Assembly: GCA_000416005.1 (NCBI GenBank)
Contig: KE356562.1
Coordinates: forward strand, 941,221-953,477
Reading direction: 5' to 3'
Length of the DNA: 12,257 nt
Source: Haloquadratum sp. J07HQX50
Lineage (GTDB): Archaea; Halobacteriota; Halobacteria; Halobacteriales; Haloferacaceae
Both the position numbers and the translations under genes were made by a program. Positions 1 to 5,864 of the stretch are shown piece after piece. The notes beneath the pieces are model-generated. The model was not told the DNA's origin, made no database searches, and saw only the letters and a program-made list of their open reading frames with translations. Position 1 is the stretch's first letter. Every line of letters starts with the position of its first letter.

Positions 1-1
1 A

Positions 2-637
2 GCGATTGGTCCGATCGAGACCGGCTTGCAATCATTTCCTCTGTGGGGCGTCTTCCTCTCGCTTTGGTCGAATGTCTGGATACAGTTGTTTGCATTTATG
101 ATATATACTGGATCATTCATATATGGAGGCGGGTTAGTACTTATTCCGTTTATCGAAAAATTCGTTGTCAACGAGTTTGCGTGGATGACTGCACGAGAGT
201 TCGTCGATGGAGTCGCCATCGGGCAGCTTTCACCTGGACCAGTCGTGATGACAACTGCGTTTGTTGGCTACAAAGTGATACTTGATGCCACTGGTGGGGT
301 AGTCGGAATTGGAGTACTCGGAGCGCTTGTGGCAACCATTGGGGCGTTCGGTCCTTCGTTTATATTCATTATGGGATTATTTCCGTACTTCGCACGTGTC
401 CGAGAGAACGACGTGATTCAGACCGCACTACAGGGAGTGAACGCTGCTGTTGTGGGTGCAATTTTAGGTGCCAGTGTTACATTGGCTCGTGAATCGTTTA
501 TTATCGACGGAGTGTTGGATCCACTGAGCGTCGTACTCGCCTCGTTGACGTTTTACTTATTCACGCGAGATATCGATGCAATATATCTCATTTTTGCGGG
601 TGGCGCAATTGGTATGATTGCCTTCTATTTCGTGTGA
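2..637 (+). CDS. chrA: ChrA-family chromate transporter, 5'-partial
   Basis: This is the C-terminal half of a CHR-family membrane transporter, a family associated with chromate export. The frame is open from base 2, so the gene begins before the window; 211 residues are visible, whereas full-length two-domain members have about 400. The CHR signature is clear: a GGG followed by a Pro and Glu in GGGLVLIPFIEKFV, then WMTAREFVDG, AIGQLSPGPV and FVGYKV, then a GVNAAVVG motif. Several hydrophobic helices follow to the end. The TTG at 26 is not the start, because the homologous frame continues upstream. The family is confident; chromate as the real substrate is inferred from family membership only. 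Confidence 0.85.
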   Translation, partial: AIGPIETGLQSFPLWGVFLSLWSNVWIQLFAFMIYTGSFIYGGGLVLIPFIEKFVVNEFAWMTAREFVDGVAIGQLSPGPVVMTTAFVGYKVILDATGGVVGIGVLGALVATIGAFGPSFIFIMGLFPYFARVRENDVIQTALQGVNAAVVGAILGASVTLARESFIIDGVLDPLSVVLASLTFYLFTRDIDAIYLIFAGGAIGMIAFYFV

Positions 638-718
638 GTGGGTAGACGACTCCGGTCACACGAGTTGAGGGTAAGTTCTCGCCTGTTCCGAGTATAGATG
701 CTGCCACGGTTGCACTGG

Positions 719-726
719 TTTTAGAC
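719..726 (+). promoter_or_regulatory. TATA-like box before the 748 gene
   Basis: TTTTAGAC-like sequence about 29 bases before the ATG at 748, the spacing expected for a leaderless haloarchaeal transcript. No Shine-Dalgarno sequence is visible. Confidence 0.35.
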
Positions 727-747
727 CCGGACATGTCATAGAGACAG

Positions 748-1065
748 ATGAGGATGTCCTCCGAGCTATCAATGATTCTACAGACTATTGAGACGATGAC
801 TCAGTATGAATCAGCGGAGTTATCATTAGCTGAATGCACTGGGGTCGTGATCGAGCAGGACGACGGGACACGGCAATACTATGAGTGGGATGTTGTGAGC
901 TTTGCTGATAATTTGGGCATTCAATTGCAGTCTACAGAGCGTGTTCTCTCGCACTCAATTACACACTTCGCTGATCAACTGGAGACGGGGTCATACCAGC
1001 CGGCTATCTATGATAAAGATCAAGAGGAGATTCGTATTGTCGGAAAAAACGAATTTCGGTCATAA
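748..1065 (+). CDS. Small acidic protein of unknown function
   Basis: A 105-residue acidic protein I do not recognise. It has no signal peptide, membrane helix or cysteine pair that would suggest zinc binding; its single Cys lies near residue 30. The middle reads as a compact alpha/beta domain: two helical stretches (residues 5-30 and 67-80) around a strand-like segment ending in a TRQYYEWDVV motif. The acidic composition and a TATA-like box about 29 bases upstream support expression. ATGs at 754 and 772 are alternative starts that would shorten it by 2 or 8 residues. It lies 110 bases behind chrA, so it is probably a separate unit. No function is proposed. Confidence 0.6.
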   Translation: MRMSSELSMILQTIETMTQYESAELSLAECTGVVIEQDDGTRQYYEWDVVSFADNLGIQLQSTERVLSHSITHFADQLETGSYQPAIYDKDQEEIRIVGKNEFRS

Positions 1066-1404
1066 CCATTCGCTCGCCGATGAATGTGTGAGTGCACTGT
1101 TCCCGATATTTTGTCTCTCATCCGGCATGTTGGCACCGTGGAGCCTCAGGTTGGATTCTGTCTGTATGTAGAGGGTTGGACAGTAGGCACGATTGATGCG
1201 CGCCACACGGCGAGTGCAGGTGTGTTTGCTCACGCCACCACACCCATATTAATACTAAACTCAGAACTCTGCCAGTTTCAATAACGGAATAAGCTATTCT
1301 AAAACCAATGACATTCAGTGCGATTGTCGGTGTTGGTGTTAATGTCTATCGATATAACATGTGATACGTTGTCGTGAGCCACTGCATCCAAACAAGCCTT
1401 AGGA
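1066..1404. other. Intergenic, no gene recognised
   Basis: About 340 bases without a convincing gene. An open frame of 66 codons at 1084-1284 (+) lacks acidic bias and recognisable motifs. An AT-rich, TATA-like stretch near 1246-1258 is not followed at a suitable distance by a start codon of any long frame. It may be a remnant or hold a small transcript; the sequence does not decide. Confidence 0.4.
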
Positions 1405-1710
1405 CTATGTGTCTCTCTCTTGTAGAATCGAAACTAATTCTGAGATTTGCTCATCGCGTCGTGCCAGTTGCTTATCTTTCTCATGTAATTGTTCAATGAG
1501 TGTCTCCTGGTTGAACTGACCCATATCTGAGGGTTCTGTCTCATCAGAGTCGGTCATCTTCGGCTCAAGTGCTTGGATAAGTAATTGACGGATTGTCGTG
1601 CTACGGTCTGCGCTCGGGAGTTGTGAATCAATTCTCTCGAGCAATTCGTCGGAGATCCGTATAGTGATGGTTTCATCTAGTTCGCCGTTTAATTGCTCTT
1701 TCAGACTCAT
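1405..1710 (-). CDS. Ribbon-helix-helix transcriptional regulator with coiled-coil tail
   Basis: A 101-residue DNA-binding protein of the RHH (CopG/Arc/MetJ) fold. Residues 14-19 (TITIRI) form the DNA-contacting beta strand, residues 20-32 the first helix (SDELLERIDSQLP), and residues 36-49 the second helix starting at DRSTT, a usual N-cap for RHH dimers. After an acidic linker (53-65), residues 66-100 form an amphipathic helix (IEQLHEKDKQLARRDEQISE) likely to be a coiled coil that mediates tetramerisation or partner contact. I chose the ATG at 1710; the frame stays open to 1893, but that extension reads through the promoter and the tnpB relic behind it. Repeated TACCAA sites next to the start suggest that it represses itself. 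Target genes are unknown. Confidence 0.8.
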   Translation of the reverse strand: MSLKEQLNGELDETITIRISDELLERIDSQLPSADRSTTIRQLLIQALEPKMTDSDETEPSDMGQFNQETLIEQLHEKDKQLARRDEQISELVSILQERDT

Positions 1711-1728
1711 GGTAAGATAATAATTGAT

Positions 1729-1758
1729 TACCAATGTGTACCAACAGTTTATAAACTG
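1729..1758 (-). promoter_or_regulatory. Promoter and candidate operator of the RHH gene
   Basis: Read on the minus strand, a perfect 14-base palindrome CAGTTTATAAACTG (1745-1758) contains a TATA box about 40 bases before the ATG at 1710. Between it and the start lie two direct copies of TACCAA (plus-strand sense, 1729-1734 and 1739-1744), exactly 10 bases apart, one helical turn. A GGTAA/TTACC inverted pair (1711-1715, 1728-1732) overlaps the proximal copy. RHH repressors typically bind tandem short sites on one DNA face, so autorepression by steric block is a reasonable inference. Confidence 0.5.
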
Positions 1759-1763
1759 GCGGG

Positions 1764-2072
1764 TTGACATCCTCTCCGGTCTAAACGGCAGGGGATCCCC
1801 AGGCGCTGGGGTATGACGGTTCGCAACACAGCTGTTCCCTCGGGCAGAATGACTCAGAAGTTTAGTTGGACAGGTAGGCTGCTGGCCGTGCAAAGCGACC
1901 GTTACTCATGTGCTCCGTCGGAGTATTGTGAGTTATTTTTGTGCGGATATTCATCGATGCGTTCATTGAGTGAAAGTGTGAGACGTGTTGCGTTTCTGTG
2001 GTTGTATCGGAATAGCGTACGGCTGTATCCCCGCCCTGAGGAGCGCGGGGTTAGCCTTGCAACTTCGATAAA
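1764..2072 (-). mobile_element. Short tnpB-derived non-autonomous element, decayed copy
   Basis: This stretch aligns with 3484-3873 over most of its length in the same orientation. The right end on the minus strand is GAGGATGTCAAC, a form I associate with haloarchaeal IS200/IS605 (IS1341-type) right ends, preceded by a decayed hairpin (ATCC 1769-1772, GGAT 1793-1796). The left part carries a 6-bp hairpin CCCCGC/GCGGGG (2029-2034, 2045-2050) with a 10-base loop. In between lies the tail of tnpB, for instance the block at 1811-1842 that is nearly identical to 3528-3560. It is about 80 bases shorter than the other copy; the missing piece corresponds to the zinc ribbon. No coding capacity remains. 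It resembles the palindrome-associated MITE-like elements reported in Haloquadratum, as I recall them. Confidence 0.65.
2029..2050. repeat. Left-side hairpin of the decayed element
   Basis: Perfect 6-bp inverted repeat CCCCGC and GCGGGG around a CCTGAGGAGC loop. The equivalent palindrome in the other copy is at 3837-3850, at the same relative position, so it is a shared part of the element and a likely recognition hairpin for a Y1 transposase (inference). Confidence 0.55.
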
Positions 2073-2155
2073 CAGCATTTGTTCATTCATCTTACACCCG
2101 TGTTCGGAACAGAGAGTTCACATACACAGAAATGTTGATTTCGGACCGACTGAGG

Positions 2156-2188
2156 GTGTCGCATGTCGTGGTGTCTATACTGCGACAC
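2156..2188. repeat. 8-bp inverted repeat
   Basis: GTGTCGCA (2156-2163) and TGCGACAC (2181-2188) are perfectly complementary across a 17-base loop. It lies between the end of the 2295-2686 gene and the decayed element. No T-run follows on either strand, so it is not a simple terminator; it may be an operator or a relic of an element end. The 2091-2294 interval holds nothing else I recognise. Confidence 0.4.
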
Positions 2189-2294
2189 GATCTCTTAGTT
2201 TAATGAGTAGCTGGCCGTCACTCTATCTAACAGCACAGTCATCTTATATGCAAATGCGGAACCCGAGTATATGTGCTCACATTATGGGTGCTTT

Positions 2295-2686
2295 TCAGTC
2301 ATTATTTTGAAACCACCGGTACCATCGGATTGGCCACGGTGGAGTGGTCTTGGCTCCAATCTCTTGGACCCTCTCGTGGAGGGTTTCGATTCGCTCCTCT
2401 ACCTGTCTGTGTTGCTCTACCTGAGATTCAACTTCGGATATCTCACCTTGTGCAGACTGCACCTGAGTGATGATCTCGCTTCTCAACTGCTCCTGCTCCT
2501 GCAGTTGAGACTCAAGTTCGGCAATTTCAGCCCTCTGTGACTCAAGTTGGGCCTCCATCCCATCGTACTCACGTCCATGTCGAATGAGGCGACGGACGTA
2601 TTCAGACGCGCTTCCATCATACTCACTTGCCTCTTGCTCAATAGATTCCTTCGTTTTTCTCGAAGTTGAATCGTCAAGCGCTCCAT
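2295..2686 (-). pseudogene. RHH/coiled-coil regulator split by a -1 frameshift
   Basis: Reading from the ATG at 2686 gives MERLTIQLREK, the beta strand and helix cap of an RHH domain, and then nonsense. One frame over, the expected continuation appears at once: TKESIEQEASEYDGSASEY, VRRLIRHG, then a coiled coil of about 65 residues rich in Glu/Gln heptads, ending in a tryptophan-rich tail (PPWPIRWYRWFQ). Joined at the A5 run (T5 on the plus strand, 2654-2658), the product has 130 residues and a textbook RHH domain at residues 1-43. The second frame has no ATG, GTG or TTG before the internal ATG at 2558, so the downstream part alone would lack DNA-binding ability. A one-base loss in an A-run is simplest; -1 slippage on GAA-AAA-C would also restore the frame. 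Confidence 0.7.
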
Positions 2687-2823
2687 AAAGAATTGTTCAG
2701 TCTGACTTACTTGAACCCAAACTTATCGAATATTTGGAATCATCGTCGGTTGGTGAATATCGACAATACTTACAGTACTCACATGTAGATGACACAATTC
2801 TTGTATTTTCTTTCATACGACTC

Positions 2824-2848
2824 AGCTTGATGAATACAATATCAAGCT
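2824..2848 (-). terminator. Hairpin after the 2853-3311 gene
   Basis: Perfect 8-bp inverted repeat AGCTTGAT/ATCAAGCT with a 9-base loop, lying 4 bases beyond the stop codon of the minus-strand gene ending at 2853. Its position suggests a 3'-end signal or RNA-stabilising hairpin. No T-run directly follows, and archaeal termination usually relies on T-runs, so the terminator label is tentative. Confidence 0.35.
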
Positions 2849-2852
2849 CTCA

Positions 2853-3311
2853 TCAACGCCGGCCGCGAACAATAATCGTGAGTAGAACTATGACAACCAA
2901 TACCGCGAGAGACCTCCAGACCATATCTGAGTATGGAATTTGCAGCGGGTTTCCAGACAGTGAGGCAACCATAGTACTCATTCCCAAGAGAAATGGAAGG
3001 ATCACCTTGTTCCGATTTGTAATCGTTTCACCGAAGCCGATTGTTCTCTGTCTTTTCTCCGGCTTCAGGGTCGTATCATAATCCGTGCTCGTATCAGATG
3101 ATTGTCCGGGATTAGCTGATTCGATGCCGTCTGACTCCTGTAGTGTGCCCGTAAGGTGTTCATTGTCAACCCAATAGTAATATTCTGTATTGCCATTGCC
3201 ACAATATTTATTCAACGACGATTTTAATTTCAGTATAATTTGGGAGAGGTATTGTGCGATCCACCGCCAATACAACATGAACTTTTGTCTGATCTGATTC
3301 CGTGATAACAT
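2853..3311 (-). CDS. Unknown protein with two C-terminal membrane helices
   Basis: A 152-residue protein I do not recognise. A basic, aromatic N-terminus (residues 1-35, with Arg, Lys, Trp and Tyr) may be an amphipathic membrane-lying helix. A polar acidic stretch follows (residues 50-85, rich in Ser, Asp and Thr). Two hydrophobic segments come last: about 103-119 (VILPFLLGMSTMVAS) and 132-148 (WRSLAVLVVIVLLTIIV), ending in the basic tail RGRR. The short loop between them suggests a hairpin, with the N-terminal domain and tail on the same side. It shares strand with the flanking small regulators but is over 160 bases from them. The start at 3311 is the first ATG after an AT-rich upstream region; an internal ATG at residue 12 is possible. 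Confidence 0.55.
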   Translation of the reverse strand: MLSRNQIRQKFMLYWRWIAQYLSQIILKLKSSLNKYCGNGNTEYYYWVDNEHLTGTLQESDGIESANPGQSSDTSTDYDTTLKPEKRQRTIGFGETITNRNKVILPFLLGMSTMVASLSGNPLQIPYSDMVWRSLAVLVVIVLLTIIVRGRR

Positions 3312-3372
3312 ACTGTCGAAACAGATTCAGGTTTTTCATGAATTACAAGCGGGTCTTTTGTAAAAGTATTTA

Positions 3373-3390
3373 CGCTAATGAATGTTAGCG
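3373..3390. repeat. 6-bp perfect inverted repeat upstream of the membrane protein
   Basis: CGCTAA and TTAGCG separated by TGAATG. It lies about 65-80 bases upstream of the ATG at 3311, on the far side of a TATA-like TTTTACAAAA stretch, where an archaeal activator site would be expected. It also lies within 95 bases of the right end of the neighbouring element. Function is unknown. Confidence 0.35.
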
Positions 3391-3488
3391 CTGAGACAAT
3401 GTCTCACGTCAAAAGTGATTCACACGATTACAAATAGTCGGGCACTCGAAATATGAAGAGAGATATCATTATGGAAAGACACGTTGAC

Positions 3489-3512
3489 ATCCTCCCCGCC
3501 GTCGGCGAGGAT
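3489..3512 (-). repeat. Right-end hairpin of the element, possible omega-RNA 3' end
   Basis: ATCCTC and GAGGAT arms enclose a GCC/GGC inner stem. In IS200/IS605 elements the right end and the 3' end of tnpB encode the guide (omega/reRNA) scaffold. Haloarchaeal IS1341-type genes are known to give sense-overlapping 3' transcripts. Whether this relic is transcribed is not visible here. Confidence 0.5.
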
Positions 3513-3529
3513 TCCCGAGCGTTGGGATA

Positions 3530-3871
3530 TGACGGTTTGCAACCCACCTGTTCCCTCGGGTGGAACGACCCAGAGGTTTGGTTGAACAGGTAGGCGACTG
3601 GCCGTGCCAAACGACCGTGACTCATATTCCCTGTCGGGGGATTCTGAGTTATCCGTCTTCGAATATTCACCGCGCCGTTCACGTCCGCGTTCATTGTTGC
3701 CCCGCACGACTCACAAACGTACAACCCACGCTCCACGCGGTTCGCCTCACGGTTCCGGCCACAACACGAACACGTCTTGCTCGTGCTTCGCTCACTTGTG
3801 CGGTCAACGAGAATGCCGTGTTCTTCGGGGCTATATCCCCGCCCGCGGGGTTTGAGCCTTGTATCTTCCAT
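3530..3871 (-). pseudogene. TnpB C-terminal fragment (zinc ribbon and last RuvC motif)
   Basis: The minus-strand frame from 3871 reads as the C-terminus of an IS200/IS605 TnpB (OrfB). It keeps the zinc ribbon, C34-x2-C37 in TSKTCSCCG and C53-x2-C56 in YVCESCG, followed by NADVNGAVNIRR, whose Asp (residue 63) matches the RuvC-III catalytic position. The tail (SHGRLARPVAYLF to CKPS) matches my recollection of haloarchaeal family members. Real similarity begins only around residue 13; residues 1-12 come from the left hairpin. An in-frame TGA lies just upstream of the ATG, so the RuvC-I and II parts are gone and the fragment cannot cut DNA. The frame continues through the right end to 3428, which is not meaningful. 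Confidence 0.75.
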
Positions 3872-4026
3872 AATTCAACATCAAGTGATGTACAGAGTAA
3901 CCGTCTCAATCTATGGGTGTTATGTTCGCGCTGAAACAGCAATAGGGCGCTTGGCGTTGCTCAGCACGTAATTGTGTGTCAGATTATGTTAAATTTTAAC
4001 TGTTATGTATACCCATAGCCGGGTGC

Positions 4027-4446
4027 ATGGTTGAGTCAATTTCGCTCTCAACTGCGACAGAAGTGATTGAAGCTGCAGAGGCACAAGCAGAAGAGATTGA
4101 CAATCCGATGGTAATCACCATCGGCAATGATGAGGGGAATCTTGTCGCCCAACATCGAATGGACGGCGCGTGGTTAGCATCCGTGAGCATCTCACGAAAC
4201 AAAGCCTACACATCGGCAGCACTGGAGATGCCGACCCACGAACTGGCAGAGGCATCTGAGCCTGGCAATTCACTGTATGGATTGCAGACAACTGACGACG
4301 GACAAATCGTTATTTTTGGTGGTGGATACCCACTGGAACGGGATGGCCAGATTGTAGGAACAATTGGTGTATCTGGTGGGGCGGTTACACAGGATCGAGA
4401 AGTCGCAGAAGCAGGTGTTGAGTATTGGAATGAGCTTACCGGGTGA
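4027..4446 (+). CDS. GlcG/HbpS-like (DUF336) protein
   Basis: A 139-residue cytosolic protein of the GlcG/HbpS/PduO-C family (DUF336). Recognisable blocks, in order: an N-terminal helix with ATEVIEAAEAQAEEI (10-25), the strand pair VITIGNDEGNLVAQHRMDGAW (29-49), the SRNKAYTSAALEMPTHEL helix (56-73, with the family's Lys-Ala-Tyr-Thr), an IVIFGGGYPL turn (94-103) and GQIVGTIGVSGGAVTQD (107-123). Length and motif order match the family's single-domain form. Members bind haem or act beside glycolate or corrinoid genes, but no such partner is nearby, so the ligand is unknown. AT-rich TATA-like sequence lies about 20-33 bases before the ATG, consistent with its own promoter. Confidence 0.9.
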   Translation: MVESISLSTATEVIEAAEAQAEEIDNPMVITIGNDEGNLVAQHRMDGAWLASVSISRNKAYTSAALEMPTHELAEASEPGNSLYGLQTTDDGQIVIFGGGYPLERDGQIVGTIGVSGGAVTQDREVAEAGVEYWNELTG

Positions 4447-4459
4447 GACGACTCACCGG
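4439..4459 (+). terminator. Hairpin spanning the stop of the GlcG-like gene
   Basis: GTGAG (4443-4447) and CTCAC (4452-4456) pair around ACGA; flanking CCG and CGG extend the stem with one bulged G. The TGA stop is inside the left arm. It suggests a 3'-end structure, although no T-run directly follows. Confidence 0.35.
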
Positions 4460-4473
4460 CTCTATGTCTTAGT

Positions 4474-4506
4474 ACCAGTTGATTGTCAACTTCTTTCATA
4501 ACTGGT
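4474..4506. repeat. 7-bp inverted repeat with nested hairpin
   Basis: ACCAGTT (4474-4480) and AACTGGT (4500-4506) are complementary. Within the span a second, overlapping hairpin GTTGA-TTG-TCAAC is possible, so two alternative folds compete. It lies about 180 bases upstream of the small membrane-protein gene. No function is assigned. Confidence 0.35.
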
Positions 4507-4687
4507 GAGGCCGGTCATCAACTATCACGGGTCTGATTTGATTCGGTTGAATTTGGTTAGTATATGCTCACATCGGTTTTAAACAGCGAATTAGCGACAA
4601 TACTGAGCGATTGGGGCGGGGAAGTTCACTCCCTTCTCTGTGCTTAATTGTCACATTTATTAGTAGCTCCGAATAATACGATAAGTG

Positions 4688-4870
4688 ATGGCAACGTTTG
4701 AGTTTGGATGGCTTGGGCTGATCTTAGTCATGACTAGTGGTGGATTTGGTGCAATAGGGCTTCTTCCATTTATTGGAGTTGGTCCTGATAGTGATAACGC
4801 AATTCAAGCGTTTGTGCTATTTTTCATACTGCTTTCAACCGTTGCTGCTATCTTGGCGGCGGTTGTGTGA
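4688..4870 (+). CDS. 60-residue membrane protein
   Basis: A small hydrophobic protein with two predicted membrane helices: about residues 8-31 (LGLILVMTSGGFGAIGLLPF) and 40-60 (QAFVLFFILLSTVAAILAAV), joined by a short acidic loop GVGPDSDN. The ATG at 4688 is preferred over the GTG one codon earlier; TTTATTAG about 25-30 bases upstream is a suitable TATA-like box for a leaderless mRNA. No homologous family comes to mind. Such two-helix miniproteins are common and poorly annotated in haloarchaea. Coding status rests on the promoter spacing and the clean topology. Confidence 0.55.
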   Translation: MATFEFGWLGLILVMTSGGFGAIGLLPFIGVGPDSDNAIQAFVLFFILLSTVAAILAAVV

Positions 4871-5176
4871 AACAGTGCAAGAGCCACAGCGACGCAAAAA
4901 TTAATATAACCGATCACATCTCCCGCATCTGAGAGTGGGCTTATCGTTCTTCTCGCAGACCCGCTCCACCAGCACAGCGAGATGATGTAACTCTGACGCG
5001 AAAGCAAACGAGCAGATAACTGGTGACTGTGAGTGAACTCAATCGTAAAGAGTAATCCCATCTTTTGTGACGAGCTCATCGCATCGCCGCAAGAGAATGT
5101 ACGGTGTAGCATGTCGAGTGATCCTCTCAAACGGCGAACGTTATAAGCAGTGAGTGTTTTAAATGGATCATTTGTC
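4871..5176. other. Intergenic, no gene recognised
   Basis: About 300 bases between two convergent genes. A minus-strand frame from the ATG at 5112 has a TTATAA sequence 30 bases upstream, which would suit a leaderless start. However, the translated product is rich in Ser, Cys and Trp, lacks acidic bias and runs antisense into the small membrane-protein gene. A small antisense RNA from that TATA sequence is possible but unproven. Confidence 0.35.
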
Positions 5177-5605
5177 TCAGCTTACCTCAGATAGTGGACT
5201 AAAATCATCAACCGGCAATACAGAATAATCAATCGTCAGAGTGTCTTTCGTTGCCCTGATCTTTCCGACAAATGTTGAGATATCTTCGAGTGATCCTTCT
5301 AAGACGAACAACTCCATACAGTGGTGACCACCGACATGACTGTGAAAATTCGACACGACAATATTCTCATACTCATGACGAAGGTGCATCATCTTTTCTT
5401 CGACATTTGTCGTCTCGTAATCAAACAGCACGGTCACAACGCCCATCAATTCCCGATTTTCGAGCTTTTTATCCTCAAATTCGCCTAAGAGATTTCGGCT
5501 TGCTTCCCGGATGACTTCACTGCGACCCGTATAGCCATGATCTTCGGCGAATTGATCGATCCGCTCAAGATGCTCTTCGGGCATCGAAACACTCACGACT
5601 GTCAT
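5177..5605 (-). CDS. nikR: NikR nickel-responsive regulator
   Basis: A 142-residue NikR: an RHH DNA-binding domain (residues 1-45: strand VVSVSMP, helix [16 protein letters not shown], then [14 protein letters not shown]) joined to an ACT-like nickel-sensing domain (about 53-135). The four high-affinity nickel ligands of E. coli NikR (H76, H87, H89, C95) are all present at +1 offset: H77, H88, H90 and C96 in the [17 protein letters not shown] region. The family binds nickel as a tetramer and represses nickel uptake genes. No nickel transporter or nickel enzyme lies in this window, so its target must be elsewhere or outside. The start is the ATG at 5605, with an AT-rich TATA-like box 22-29 bases upstream. 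Confidence 0.93.
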   Translation of the reverse strand: MTVVSVSMPEEHLERIDQFAEDHGYTGRSEVIREASRNLLGEFEDKKLENRELMGVVTVLFDYETTNVEEKMMHLRHEYENIVVSNFHSHVGGHHCMELFVLEGSLEDISTFVGKIRATKDTLTIDYSVLPVDDFSPLSEVS

Positions 5606-5626
5606 ATACTAGGTCGTACCCCAAAA

Positions 5627-5634
5627 AATATTAA
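5627..5634 (-). promoter_or_regulatory. TATA-like box of nikR
   Basis: TTAATATT on the minus strand, 22-29 bases before the nikR ATG, implying a leaderless or nearly leaderless transcript. I looked for a GTATGA/TCATAC-type NikR palindrome and did not find a convincing one next to it. Confidence 0.45.
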
Positions 5635-5864
5635 TCTTTGTTATCTGCACGGTCTGTTGCATCTCACTAAAGCATAGACGCTAAGACTGTCTAACAGTAG
5701 CCGGCAATGTAGATGGGATGACTCAGTTCGAGAGCTGGGCGATCTTTTTCAGACGCTGGAGTTCAACGAAAACTCGCTCCGAATCATCTCATTAGACTCT
5801 GATAACTCCCCTCAGGAACTTCCTTGATCTTGGTCGTCATGTGACTCAGAAAAACGGTTGCCTT

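Larger units (their letters stand above)
3484..3873 (-). mobile_element. Short tnpB-derived non-autonomous element, better preserved copy
   Basis: Second copy of the element at 1764-2072, 1.4 kb away and in the same orientation. The right end (minus strand GAGGATGTCAAC) is preceded by a strong hairpin: ATCCTC (3489-3494) pairs with GAGGAT (3507-3512) around a GC-rich core. The left part contains the CCCCGC/GCGGGG palindrome (3837-3850). Only the last third of a tnpB gene lies between; no tnpA and no 5' tnpB is present. The same hairpin-to-tnpB junction occurs in both copies, so this is a defined derivative and not two independent decays. Such an element could move only with a transposase supplied from elsewhere. 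Confidence 0.7.

Noticed and set aside
1084..1284. Plus-strand frame of 66 codons after the 748-1065 gene
   Set aside because: No acidic bias, no motif and no promoter at a suitable distance; it probably is chance.
1711..1893. N-terminal extension of the RHH gene to an ATG at 1893
   Set aside because: The added 61 residues read through the tnpB relic, the TATA palindrome and the TACCAA repeats. The RHH family starts close to its beta strand, so the ATG at 1710 is far more likely.
1902..2090. Minus-strand ORF over the decayed element
   Set aside because: It is the left hairpin plus frame-shifted tnpB tail with the zinc ribbon deleted; the start codon lies in or beyond the element's left end.
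4804..5130. Minus-strand ORF with a TTATAA box 30 bases before an internal ATG
   Set aside because: The product is Ser/Cys/Trp-rich with no acidic bias and runs antisense through the small membrane-protein gene. The TATA sequence is short and could be chance.
5678..5827. Plus-strand frame ending in NSLRIISLDSDNSPQELP
   Set aside because: The end looks protein-like, but the frame is 49 codons long with no ATG, GTG or TTG start and no recognised family. It is mentioned only as a possible gene fragment.
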